Positions 1 to 5,777 of a DNA stretch of 64,000 nt are shown here, piece by piece. The position numbers and the translations under genes were made by a program. A model generated the notes under the pieces. The model did no database searches. It saw nothing but the letters and a program-made list of their open reading frames with translations, and was not told where the DNA came from. Position 1 is the stretch's first letter. The number at the start of each line of letters is the position of its first letter. The stretch lies in IMG/VR virus record IMGVR_UViG_3300033153_011590, positions 1-64,000 of that record; one strand, 5' to 3'. Origin of the DNA: a virus.

Positions 1-2
1 AA

Positions 3-311
3 CTAAGCGATGAAGAAGTAGAGAAGTCCGCAACCGAATGTTATGAATATGAGCAACAAAAAGGAAATTTTCAATATGACAAAACGAGCATAAGACATGG
101 ATTTAAACAAGCTGTGTCAAAATACTGCATCTCTACTACCGCCCAACTCACAGAGGCGAAGGTGGTTAAAATAATACGTTCATTGGAATATTATAGGGAC
201 AAAGCAAGAGAAAATCCAAATGGTATGCCACACTTTTATATCTGGAGAGGCATTCAAAATAATATTACAAAACTAAAAGAAATCACCCAACAAGAAACGG
301 AGGAAAAATGA
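3..311 (+). CDS. Small acidic phage protein, 5' end cut by the window edge
   Basis: The reading frame is open from base 3 without any stop, so the gene starts outside the window; a GTG at 114 is only an internal possible start. I do not recognise the family. It is hydrophilic and carries the motif AQLTEAKVV at about base 144 and a tail ending QQETEEK. Both elements recur in the gene at 771-1166, with near-identical DNA, so the two are paralogues made by duplication. Its stop overlaps the start of the next gene by four bases, which suggests translational coupling within one operon. No function can be assigned. Confidence 0.6.
   Translation, partial: LSDEEVEKSATECYEYEQQKGNFQYDKTSIRHGFKQAVSKYCISTTAQLTEAKVVKIIRSLEYYRDKARENPNGMPHFYIWRGIQNNITKLKEITQQETEEK
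144..172 (+). repeat. Direct repeat A, copy 1
   Basis: This 29-base stretch matches 897-925 at 26 of 29 positions. It encodes the QLTEAKVV motif in the first gene and the QLIEAKVV motif in the third. The high nucleotide identity suggests recent duplication or gene conversion between the small genes rather than only protein-level constraint. Confidence 0.7.
276..304 (+). repeat. Direct repeat B, copy 1
   Basis: This 29-base stretch matches 993-1021 at 27 of 29 positions. It encodes the KEITQQETE / KEIIQQETE segment. In copy 1 the end of the repeat also supplies a purine-rich GGAGGA just upstream of the ATG at 308, one of the few Shine-Dalgarno-like sequences in the window. Confidence 0.7.
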
Positions 312-778
312 AAAGACCAAGCATAGAAAATTACTTCCCAAAAGATTTTGGAATTGATAAAATAAATAATGTATTTCTAAAAAATGAAGGACTTTACAGG
401 TATATTCAGGCATTAGATAATTACATTGATGAATTTGAAGAAAAGCCACAACTTACAAAGGATGAAGTGGAAAGTATAGGATATGTAGAAAATACAACTA
501 TTAATGGAAAGATATATCCAATATTTTACAAGGGTATTTGGGATGGTGAAAAGGGTGTATTTAATGATGGGAAATTAATTGTTAGGAAAAGAGAATATAT
601 GTTTCCTCTTTCCCAACAAAGGCCACAACTCACAGATATTGATTTTATTGGTAGTATTCTTGAAAAAACATTACGAGGAAATGATAAATATTTTGTTGAG
701 TTTGAGAGCAAGGAGGATAACGAGAACTTTATACTTGACATAATTACTAACTTTAAAAAACAATTACAAGATGAGTAA
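308..778 (+). CDS. Hypothetical early phage protein (156 aa)
   Basis: I do not recognise a family. The protein is hydrophilic and contains two copies of a PQLT motif (KPQLTKDEVESIGYV near residue 48 and RPQLTDIDF near residue 105) that resembles the PQLxEAKVV element of the two flanking genes, so all three may share a short building block. The ATG at 308 lies a few bases after GGAGGA. The gene overlaps the previous one by four bases and the next by eight, which places it in the same operon. No membrane segment, cysteine cluster or catalytic motif is visible. Confidence 0.65.
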   Translation: MKRPSIENYFPKDFGIDKINNVFLKNEGLYRYIQALDNYIDEFEEKPQLTKDEVESIGYVENTTINGKIYPIFYKGIWDGEKGVFNDGKLIVRKREYMFPLSQQRPQLTDIDFIGSILEKTLRGNDKYFVEFESKEDNENFILDIITNFKKQLQDE

Positions 779-1166
779 AATAGATGAACTACAAGCATTT
801 GCAATTTGGATGACAGGATGTGGATATGATTTTACACAGCACGAATATTATCTAAAAAATAGACATCTTTTGGGAGAAGACTTAACTAATAAACCACAAC
901 TCATAGAGGCGAAGGTGGTGGAAATATTATTAAAACATTCCAGTAGGGGCATGGATAGATATTTAAGTGAGTATAATTATATTATAGTTGCCAAAGAAAT
1001 CATCCAACAAGAAACGGAAGATTTAATCACATTATCAGACAATCTTGACAAAACAATCAAAGGACAAGAAACAGAAGAAAAGAGTGGAGTTTGTTTATGT
1101 AATCCATTCAAAGAGCAGAATGGTATTAATGGTTGTTGTACAGAATGTGGATTACCTATAAGTTAA
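771..1166 (+). CDS. Hypothetical protein with C-terminal cysteine cluster (131 aa)
   Basis: The start overlaps the previous stop. The middle (KPQLIEAKVVEILLKHSSRG and KEIIQQETE) is clearly paralogous to the truncated first gene. The C-terminus is different: it has four cysteines arranged C-x-C then, about 15 residues on, C-C-x-x-C (GVCLCNPF, NGCCTECGLP), which could bind zinc. A rho-independent terminator begins 12 bases after the stop, so this is the last gene of the left operon. Function unknown. Confidence 0.65.
   Translation: MSKIDELQAFAIWMTGCGYDFTQHEYYLKNRHLLGEDLTNKPQLIEAKVVEILLKHSSRGMDRYLSEYNYIIVAKEIIQQETEDLITLSDNLDKTIKGQETEEKSGVCLCNPFKEQNGINGCCTECGLPIS
897..925 (+). repeat. Direct repeat A, copy 2
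   Basis: Second copy of the 29-base repeat at 144-172, inside the 131-aa gene, with three mismatches. Confidence 0.7.
993..1021 (+). repeat. Direct repeat B, copy 2
   Basis: Second copy of the 29-base repeat at 276-304, inside the 131-aa gene, with two mismatches. The order A then B is the same in both genes. Confidence 0.7.
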
Positions 1167-1177
1167 TGAAAGAGAAA

Positions 1178-1205
1178 AAGCCTCCGGGTCACCTGAAGGC
1201 TTTTC
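1178..1205 (+). terminator. Rho-independent terminator after the left operon
   Basis: AAGCCT at 1178-1183 pairs with AGGCTT at 1197-1202, with partial inner pairing (GG/CC) and a short T-run after the stem. It follows the stop at 1166 directly. The AT-rich gap after it (1206-1314) probably holds the promoter of the next gene, but I see no clear TTTG / TAnnTTTG Bacteroidetes promoter pair there. Confidence 0.6.
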
Positions 1206-1314
1206 ATAAGGCGAATAAACAAAAAATAAAACTTAATCTAAGGACTCCTTTCGTAGCCCTATAATTAATGAAAAAATTTATTTAGTTGTTACAAATATAT
1301 AAAAATAAAAACTC

Positions 1315-2091
1315 ATGAAAAAACTTTTAACATTAATTCTAATTTTATTCAGTGTTTTTGCATGGTCTCAAACAGCATGGATAAATGAATTTCATTATGA
1401 CAACACTGGTGTTGACCAAGATGAAATGATTGAAATAGTTTTGCAAGACTATGAAAACTATAATCTTAACACATTTAATATCAATTTATTGAATGGAGTA
1501 AACAACTCTGTTTACAATACAAAGACATTAGGTGACTATATTCTTGGAGATACACTTAGTAACTATGCTATTTACTACTATGTTTACCCGAAGAATGGAA
1601 TACAGAATGGCCCTGATGCTATTGAAATAACCCATAATGGTATACGCTTGGAAATTATAGGGTATGAAGGATATGAAGAAAACGATAGCATTTATGATAT
1701 TGGTCAAGAAACTGGTTCAACACCAATAGGTTTCTCATTGCAAAAAACAGATAGTCTTTGGGTTGTAGATACTGCTTCTCCCGGTAAAGTTAACACTCAT
1801 CAGACTATATTACCTGAAGAAGAACCTTATGATTGGGAAGCATATTTTGCTTTTCAACAAGCTCGCTATGATTCAATATGTGCTGCAAACGGACATACTT
1901 GGACTAAATCAACAGGTTCAAGTTATAAAGTATGGGGTTCACCAAAAATATCAGATTCAATCATATATGTAATTTTTCAAGATTATAGCTGTGAAATATA
2001 TGAATGTATAATATGTGGTGTTGATTCAATTCATTATCTACATTATGCTCCACCAGTATATGATTCAATAGTAACTTGGGAGGAACAGTAA
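1315..2091 (+). CDS. Secreted lamin-tail-domain-like protein (258 aa)
   Basis: The N-terminus is a typical signal peptide: MKK, a hydrophobic core over residues 4-16, and a likely cleavage near AWSQ-TAW. The mature protein begins with INEFHYDNTGVDQDEMIEIV, which matches the opening of lamin-tail (LTD) domains found in many secreted Bacteroidetes proteins. The C-terminal 70 residues carry a CxxxxGH motif (CAANGHTW) and a CEIYECIIC cluster, possibly a zinc-binding module. The gene stands alone after a terminator and a 148-base gap. A signal peptide is odd for an early phage gene. It may act in the host envelope, for example in superinfection exclusion or surface modification, but that is inference. 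LTD assignment is moderately sure. Confidence 0.6.
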   Translation: MKKLLTLILILFSVFAWSQTAWINEFHYDNTGVDQDEMIEIVLQDYENYNLNTFNINLLNGVNNSVYNTKTLGDYILGDTLSNYAIYYYVYPKNGIQNGPDAIEITHNGIRLEIIGYEGYEENDSIYDIGQETGSTPIGFSLQKTDSLWVVDTASPGKVNTHQTILPEEEPYDWEAYFAFQQARYDSICAANGHTWTKSTGSSYKVWGSPKISDSIIYVIFQDYSCEIYECIICGVDSIHYLHYAPPVYDSIVTWEEQ

Positions 2092-2093
2092 TT

Positions 2094-2270
2094 ATGGGAG
2101 ATAATAAAAATTTACATACAATCGGAACCATATTCAAAATAGGTGATAAATCTTATCTTTCAATAGATGATGGAAAATTTTATGAATTTATTGTAATGAA
2201 TGATACACCTGCATTGATAAAACTTAGTCCCAAAGAAACTGATGAATTAGCACATCTTTTACTTAAATGA
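2094..2270 (+). CDS. Small hypothetical protein (58 aa)
   Basis: I chose the ATG at 2094, three bases after the preceding stop and about ten bases after GGAGGA at 2079-2084, over an upstream TTG in the same frame. The protein is short, mildly acidic and looks beta-rich (repeated short hydrophobic strands such as YLSIDDGKFYEFIVMN). No cysteine cluster or membrane segment is present and no family is recognised. It may be cotranscribed with the secreted protein before it. Confidence 0.55.
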   Translation: MGDNKNLHTIGTIFKIGDKSYLSIDDGKFYEFIVMNDTPALIKLSPKETDELAHLLLK

Positions 2271-2277
2271 AAACTGA

Positions 2278-2610
2278 ATGGTTAAACCAACTCATACTGT
2301 AGTTACAGACCTCAATAGAGATGAAATGTTTAAATTCAAAGAACGTAGACGTTTCTTTAATTATAAAGATAAAGCCCATTTTTATTTTGATAAAATATGG
2401 ATAAACAAACATCTCACAAGAGATGAAGCCTATCAGTGGCTTGCTAAGAGACTAAAAGTTACTGAACCTGAAGCTCATTTTTCAAATCTGAACAATGAGT
2501 TGTGCAAAGAAGCTATATTCTTCTGTCAGCAAATTCTAAATGATTTACGTAGGCTTGATTTGGATTGTGGGCTTGAGCCTTCTACACCCTTTTATATTTT
2601 ATACTCATGA
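2278..2610 (+). CDS. DUF3268-like protein (110 aa), zinc finger part lost
   Basis: Residues 30-90 resemble the C-terminal half of the 'zinc-finger-containing domain' family DUF3268: AHFYFDKIWINKHLTRDEAY, then WLAKRLKV and EAHFSNLN. Family members usually carry an N-terminal cysteine-rich finger. Here the first 30 residues have no cysteines, so the finger appears missing or has diverged. The family is common in phages and mobile elements of Bacteroidetes and has no proven function. The stop overlaps the next start by four bases. Confidence 0.55.
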   Translation: MVKPTHTVVTDLNRDEMFKFKERRRFFNYKDKAHFYFDKIWINKHLTRDEAYQWLAKRLKVTEPEAHFSNLNNELCKEAIFFCQQILNDLRRLDLDCGLEPSTPFYILYS

Positions 2611-2951
2611 AAAAACCAACTAAAGGATTATGGTGGAATGACCCCAATCCTATTGAAAAAAATGATTATCTGATTGGTACACTAAGTCACATTGATGATG
2701 AAATGTGCTATATAACTTATAACGCAGGTCAATCTGAAGCTGAAGTACTTTATACTGAAATAGAGAATTTATCTGTAAGAAACTCTTTAAATGAACTTGA
2801 AAAATACAAGACAGAATCTGGTATGGGATGGATTTGCAGAATGTCACCAACCGGTAGAGGTTTGAGACTTCATCAAACTTCTATGGAAACTGCGAAACCA
2901 ACAGCTCAAGAAGCCGTTGATGATTTTCTAAACGAACAAAAAGATGAATAA
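2607..2951 (+). CDS. Hypothetical protein (114 aa)
   Basis: I recognise no family. The sequence has an N-terminal part with short beta-strand-like segments, a central acidic helix and a C-terminal helix (TAQEAVDDFLNEQK). It overlaps the preceding gene by four bases and the following zinc-knuckle gene by eight, so it is translated as part of a run of tiny genes. No catalytic or membrane features are visible. Confidence 0.6.
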   Translation: MKKPTKGLWWNDPNPIEKNDYLIGTLSHIDDEMCYITYNAGQSEAEVLYTEIENLSVRNSLNELEKYKTESGMGWICRMSPTGRGLRLHQTSMETAKPTAQEAVDDFLNEQKDE

Positions 2952-3123
2952 CCTAAAATCTAAGAAAAGAATGCCAAAATGTAGTATATGTGGAAGAGAT
3001 GGAATCTATTATTATCATTATCCAATAGTACAGAAAACGCTTTACAGGTGTTGGGAACATGTTGGTCAAGATATTAATTGTACAGCAAAAATGCTCGGTG
3101 GCAAAAAAAGAAAGGAAAAATAA
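2944..3123 (+). CDS. Tiny zinc-finger protein (59 aa)
   Basis: The ATG at 2944 opens a 59-codon frame ending in TAA at 3121. The protein has CSICGRDG at residues 13-20, then a cysteine at 36 and another at 46 (YRCWEHVGQDINC), which together give the four cysteines of a small zinc ribbon or treble clef. The C-terminus is strongly basic (GGKKRKEK). It overlaps the preceding gene by eight bases and is followed within two bases by another zinc-knuckle gene. A nucleic-acid-binding or adaptor role is plausible but unproven. Confidence 0.6.
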   Translation: MNNLKSKKRMPKCSICGRDGIYYYHYPIVQKTLYRCWEHVGQDINCTAKMLGGKKRKEK

Positions 3124-3125
3124 TT

Positions 3126-3305
3126 ATGGCATTATCTGATTGCCCTCATTGTTGGGAAACTCCTTGCGTTTGTGGATACTATTATAGGAATTATGACCCA
3201 GATAGATTATCCGAAATAGTAGTATCTATAGTAACTCACTTTCCACAAGAAGAAGCTGAGTTAATTATTGAAGATGCTCTATCTAAAGTTAAATCCAGAA
3301 CTTAA
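3126..3305 (+). CDS. Tiny zinc-knuckle protein (59 aa)
   Basis: The ATG at 3126 directly follows the stop of the preceding zinc-finger gene. The frame is open further upstream (a start at 3078 is possible), but that would overlap the neighbour by 46 bases. The N-terminus has CPHCWETPCVCG (CxxC-x4-CxC), a compact zinc-binding knuckle. The rest is an acidic helix-rich tail (EEAELIIEDAL). Function unknown; the side-by-side pair suggests a run of small nucleic-acid- or protein-binding factors. Confidence 0.6.
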   Translation: MALSDCPHCWETPCVCGYYYRNYDPDRLSEIVVSIVTHFPQEEAELIIEDALSKVKSRT

Positions 3306-3316
3306 AACTTAAAATT

Positions 3317-4288
3317 ATGTTACCTAGCAAATTTCAAAAATGGAGAAATAGGACACACAATTGGTGTTTATCAATCAGATTTTGGTTGAAATGGCACATA
3401 ATTGGATGGCCTTCAGTTGAGAGGGGATACAAGAAAATTCGAAAAAAGGGCTATGGTAATAAACACAAAATAGCTTTTACTGAATTTATGCCTTTCCCTG
3501 AGAGTCCAACAAATTATGGTACTGCCAGACCAGATGTGGATTCAGTATTTAAACAGAAATGTTCCGAACTACATATTGATTATGCCTATTTTGACATAAT
3601 TAATAAAACTGCAAAAGGTTATGGTTGGGAGAAAATCCTTCCCGATGATACGAAAATACCTCCTAAAAAGGAATCACGACCTACAATCGCAGGACTATCG
3701 AATCTTGAACCTGTTGAATTAACTGAAATGTATTCAATAGAAATGGATTTTGATGATAATGCTCTTGGAGAGTGGCCCGCTTGGTGGTTTCTTATGACAA
3801 ACACTGAAGGTGAGACAGGCTACTATGAACTGGATATGATGGAAAAGTTTTATGGTAAAAAGAGTGAACGAAATCTTCTTACTACAAGTATTCATTTTAG
3901 CGAGACTACCAAAGACAAAGGTATGATGCATAATATGTCTTATAGAGTTAAAAGGTTTCGAACCATTCATCAGGCAGTTGAATTCTGTAAAAATGGTAAA
4001 ACTAAAATCTATATCAATGGTTCATTGGTATGGGTTGATTGGTTGTTTCCCCGTTGGTGTACAAAAGATAAGAATATAGTTATGATTCTTGGTTCTGGAC
4101 TAATGAAGGATGCATATCACGGAGAAACTAAAAAAAGACTCGAAAAGGGTAAATTTACCTTTGGAACTAACGAATTGTATCATCATTCAAAGACAAACAA
4201 TTATGTCAGAAAGACTAATCACACTTACATTAACAGAACTAGCAGAATTAGTAACTATTGGAGGCATATTCTCACTCGCATTGGCTAA
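3317..4288 (+). CDS. GH16-like glycoside hydrolase domain protein (323 aa)
   Basis: Residues 135-245 match the core of glycoside hydrolase family 16, the concanavalin-A-fold endo-beta-glucanases, agarases and carrageenases. GEWPAWWFLM (151-160) corresponds to the family's GxWPAxW strand. ELDMME (171-176) is the catalytic ExDxxE beta-bulge with nucleophile E171 and acid/base E176, TTSIHFSE (189-196) matches the following strand, and KIYINGSLVW (230-239) the family's DG strand. There is no signal peptide, so the enzyme would stay in the cytoplasm unless released at lysis. The first 50 residues are basic and aromatic. A GH16 in the early region, away from the tail genes, is unusual. The catalytic residues look intact; the substrate cannot be told. 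The 3' end overlaps the next gene by 86 bases. Confidence 0.6.
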   Translation: MLPSKFQKWRNRTHNWCLSIRFWLKWHIIGWPSVERGYKKIRKKGYGNKHKIAFTEFMPFPESPTNYGTARPDVDSVFKQKCSELHIDYAYFDIINKTAKGYGWEKILPDDTKIPPKKESRPTIAGLSNLEPVELTEMYSIEMDFDDNALGEWPAWWFLMTNTEGETGYYELDMMEKFYGKKSERNLLTTSIHFSETTKDKGMMHNMSYRVKRFRTIHQAVEFCKNGKTKIYINGSLVWVDWLFPRWCTKDKNIVMILGSGLMKDAYHGETKKRLEKGKFTFGTNELYHHSKTNNYVRKTNHTYINRTSRISNYWRHILTRIG

Positions 4289-4457
4289 TCAGGCAGGAGC
4301 ACTAAATTTCAACCTTATTGAACAACTAAAACAAGGATATATTGTTGATTTGGGTATGAAATCGGATGAAGATGTTAAAAAAATGTATTCAGAATATCTT
4401 ATCGTCTTAAATTCAGCAAAAATACAATACGAACTTAAAAAAAAGAAAAATGAATAA
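4203..4457 (+). CDS. Small hypothetical protein (84 aa)
   Basis: I chose the ATG at 4203 because the open frame upstream would extend the overlap with the GH16-like gene even further; even so the two share 86 bases in different frames. The protein starts MSERLITLTLTELAELVTIG, has one moderately hydrophobic helix (GGIFSLALANQAGAL) and ends in a lysine run. No family is recognised. The long overlap is unusual for this genome, where 1-50 bases is typical. Confidence 0.5.
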   Translation: MSERLITLTLTELAELVTIGGIFSLALANQAGALNFNLIEQLKQGYIVDLGMKSDEDVKKMYSEYLIVLNSAKIQYELKKKKNE

Positions 4458-5088
4458 TAAAAAACATAAACGAATAGTCAAAGTTTTTACCTTCAAAGGT
4501 GAAAAAGAAAGACTAATTACTATTGCTATTGGAGTTGAAAATATGGATTTTCCTTTTTATGGTGATATGTGGGGTATTACTATTGAATGGCGAGTAAATA
4601 AGTCTCTTGGTGAAAAAAGTGTAGATGCTATAATGGGAATTCGTCCATCTATGAATTTAATCGAAGCTTATGCTAATGATTGTTACCGATATATGATGAA
4701 CCATCCTGAAGAGTTTTATATTCTTTCCAAAAAGTCAGTAAAGGAAGAGTTAGAACTCAAAGAAAAATCTCGTAAGAAAGAACAAGAAAAGATAGATAAT
4801 GCAGAATCTGCCCGTAAAAATAAAGAAGCTATTGATAGCTTTCTTAATAAGAAGTCTAAAACAGAACAAGCAGTTAAAGCTGAAGTAAAGAAAAGAGAAA
4901 AAAGACCAATATCTGCTACAAATCCTATGTTGGCTGATAATCCATTAGCTAATATTGAATCTAAACCTGAACCTCGTAAAAAGAGGAGATATGTTCGTAA
5001 AAATAAAGAATATTGGGCTGATATTGATAGTGGTGCTAATACTCGTGGCAGACACGCTAAGAAATCAGCTCCAATACTCTCAGAGTAG
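4450..5088 (+). CDS. Basic, charged hypothetical protein (212 aa)
   Basis: Residues 1-95 look globular (TFKGEKERLITIAIGVENM, FPFYGDMWGITIEW). Residues 95-150 form a charged, Glu/Lys-rich helix that is probably coiled coil. The C-terminus is basic (EPRKKRRYVRKNKEYW, NTRGRHAKK) and could bind nucleic acid. No family is recognised. It overlaps the previous gene by eight bases and ends in TAG just before the hairpin-containing gap at 5089-5206. Confidence 0.6.
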   Translation: MNNKKHKRIVKVFTFKGEKERLITIAIGVENMDFPFYGDMWGITIEWRVNKSLGEKSVDAIMGIRPSMNLIEAYANDCYRYMMNHPEEFYILSKKSVKEELELKEKSRKKEQEKIDNAESARKNKEAIDSFLNKKSKTEQAVKAEVKKREKRPISATNPMLADNPLANIESKPEPRKKRRYVRKNKEYWADIDSGANTRGRHAKKSAPILSE

Positions 5089-5119
5089 AAAATCTACTCC
5101 TTTCTCCTAATGCAGTTGT

Positions 5120-5173
5120 AAGTTGCTGATATTGTAGGTCGTTGGCACGGTGACCTACAATATAAAGTAACTT
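5120..5173 (+). repeat. Long hairpin in an intergenic gap
   Basis: A perfect 12-base inverted repeat (ATATTGTAGGTC at 5129-5140 and GACCTACAATAT at 5152-5163) encloses an 11-base loop. Outside it, AAGTTGC (5120-5126) and GTAACTT (5167-5173) add seven pairs with one G-U wobble, separated by a small internal loop, and TTG/CAA can extend it further. No T-run follows, so it is not a classical terminator. It sits between the end of the first accessory operon and the polymerase operon. It could be a structured leader RNA, a processing site or a protein-binding palindrome. Confidence 0.65.
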
Positions 5174-5206
5174 CAATTAGCTTCAGGAAAATACTATATA
5201 CAATAA

Positions 5207-5473
5207 ATGGAAACAACAGTTAAACTCTTTAAGGTAAGAGACCATCATGCTAAGCATTGTTTACCTGTGAATTCTTTAAACCGAAACAAGATTATAAAAG
5301 TAACTATTGACTCGGTAGTTAAAGACAATCCGAACTTGTTTGATTCTTTTGAAGTCAAATTGACTTCTGGTAAGATGGAAACATTTCCTTATTCATTTTG
5401 TGGACATAATCATAAGAATGTTTTCATTCCTTTATGGTTATATCAGAAAATGGAAAAGGAAGGTCGGTGGTAG
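5207..5473 (+). CDS. Small hypothetical protein (88 aa)
   Basis: No family is recognised. The sequence has an N-terminal beta-rich segment (TTVKLFKVRDHHAKHCLPVN), a central DSFEVKLTSGKMETFPYSF and a basic C-terminus. It contains the pattern HHAKHC and CGHNHKN, so metal binding by His/Cys is possible but not a standard motif. It is the first gene after the intergenic hairpin and may head the polymerase operon. Confidence 0.55.
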   Translation: METTVKLFKVRDHHAKHCLPVNSLNRNKIIKVTIDSVVKDNPNLFDSFEVKLTSGKMETFPYSFCGHNHKNVFIPLWLYQKMEKEGRW

Positions 5474-5506
5474 AAAATGAATTATAAACCTTTAAAAAAT
5501 GTATAA

Positions 5507-5767
5507 ATGTCAGAATTAAATGGAACTACAAGAACTGACACCCAAAAAGCGAAAATAAAAGTTCGTCTGTTAAGAGGTAATACTATTACCCCAATACAGG
5601 CTTTAAATGTTTTTGGATGTCTAAGATTAGCTGCTGTAATTTTCAAGCTTCGTGATGAAGGTATGAATATTCATACCATTATAGTGAAAAATGAAAATAA
5701 GCAGTATGCAAAATATGTACTGGCTTCATTTAATGAAGACAGTAGACACGGAGTTAACACATTTTAA
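5507..5767 (+). CDS. Small helix-turn-helix-like protein (86 aa)
   Basis: The sequence NGTTRTDTQKAKIKVRLLRG, TPIQALNVFGCLRLAAVIFK and LRDEGMNIHTIIV resembles the small winged-helix or helix-turn-helix 'Helix-turn-helix domain' (HTH_45-like) proteins common in phages, in which ITPIQAL...RLAA.I..LR..G introduces the wing. It lies ten bases before the DNA polymerase gene and could regulate it, or act as a replication accessory. The assignment rests on pattern similarity only. Confidence 0.55.
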   Translation: MSELNGTTRTDTQKAKIKVRLLRGNTITPIQALNVFGCLRLAAVIFKLRDEGMNIHTIIVKNENKQYAKYVLASFNEDSRHGVNTF

Positions 5768-5777
5768 GCTAACGTGT

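Noticed and set aside
4203-4457. Longer version of the 84-aa gene starting at 4110
   Set aside because: It would overlap the GH16-like gene by 179 bases, and the extra N-terminal residues are just a shifted reading of the GH16 coding sequence.
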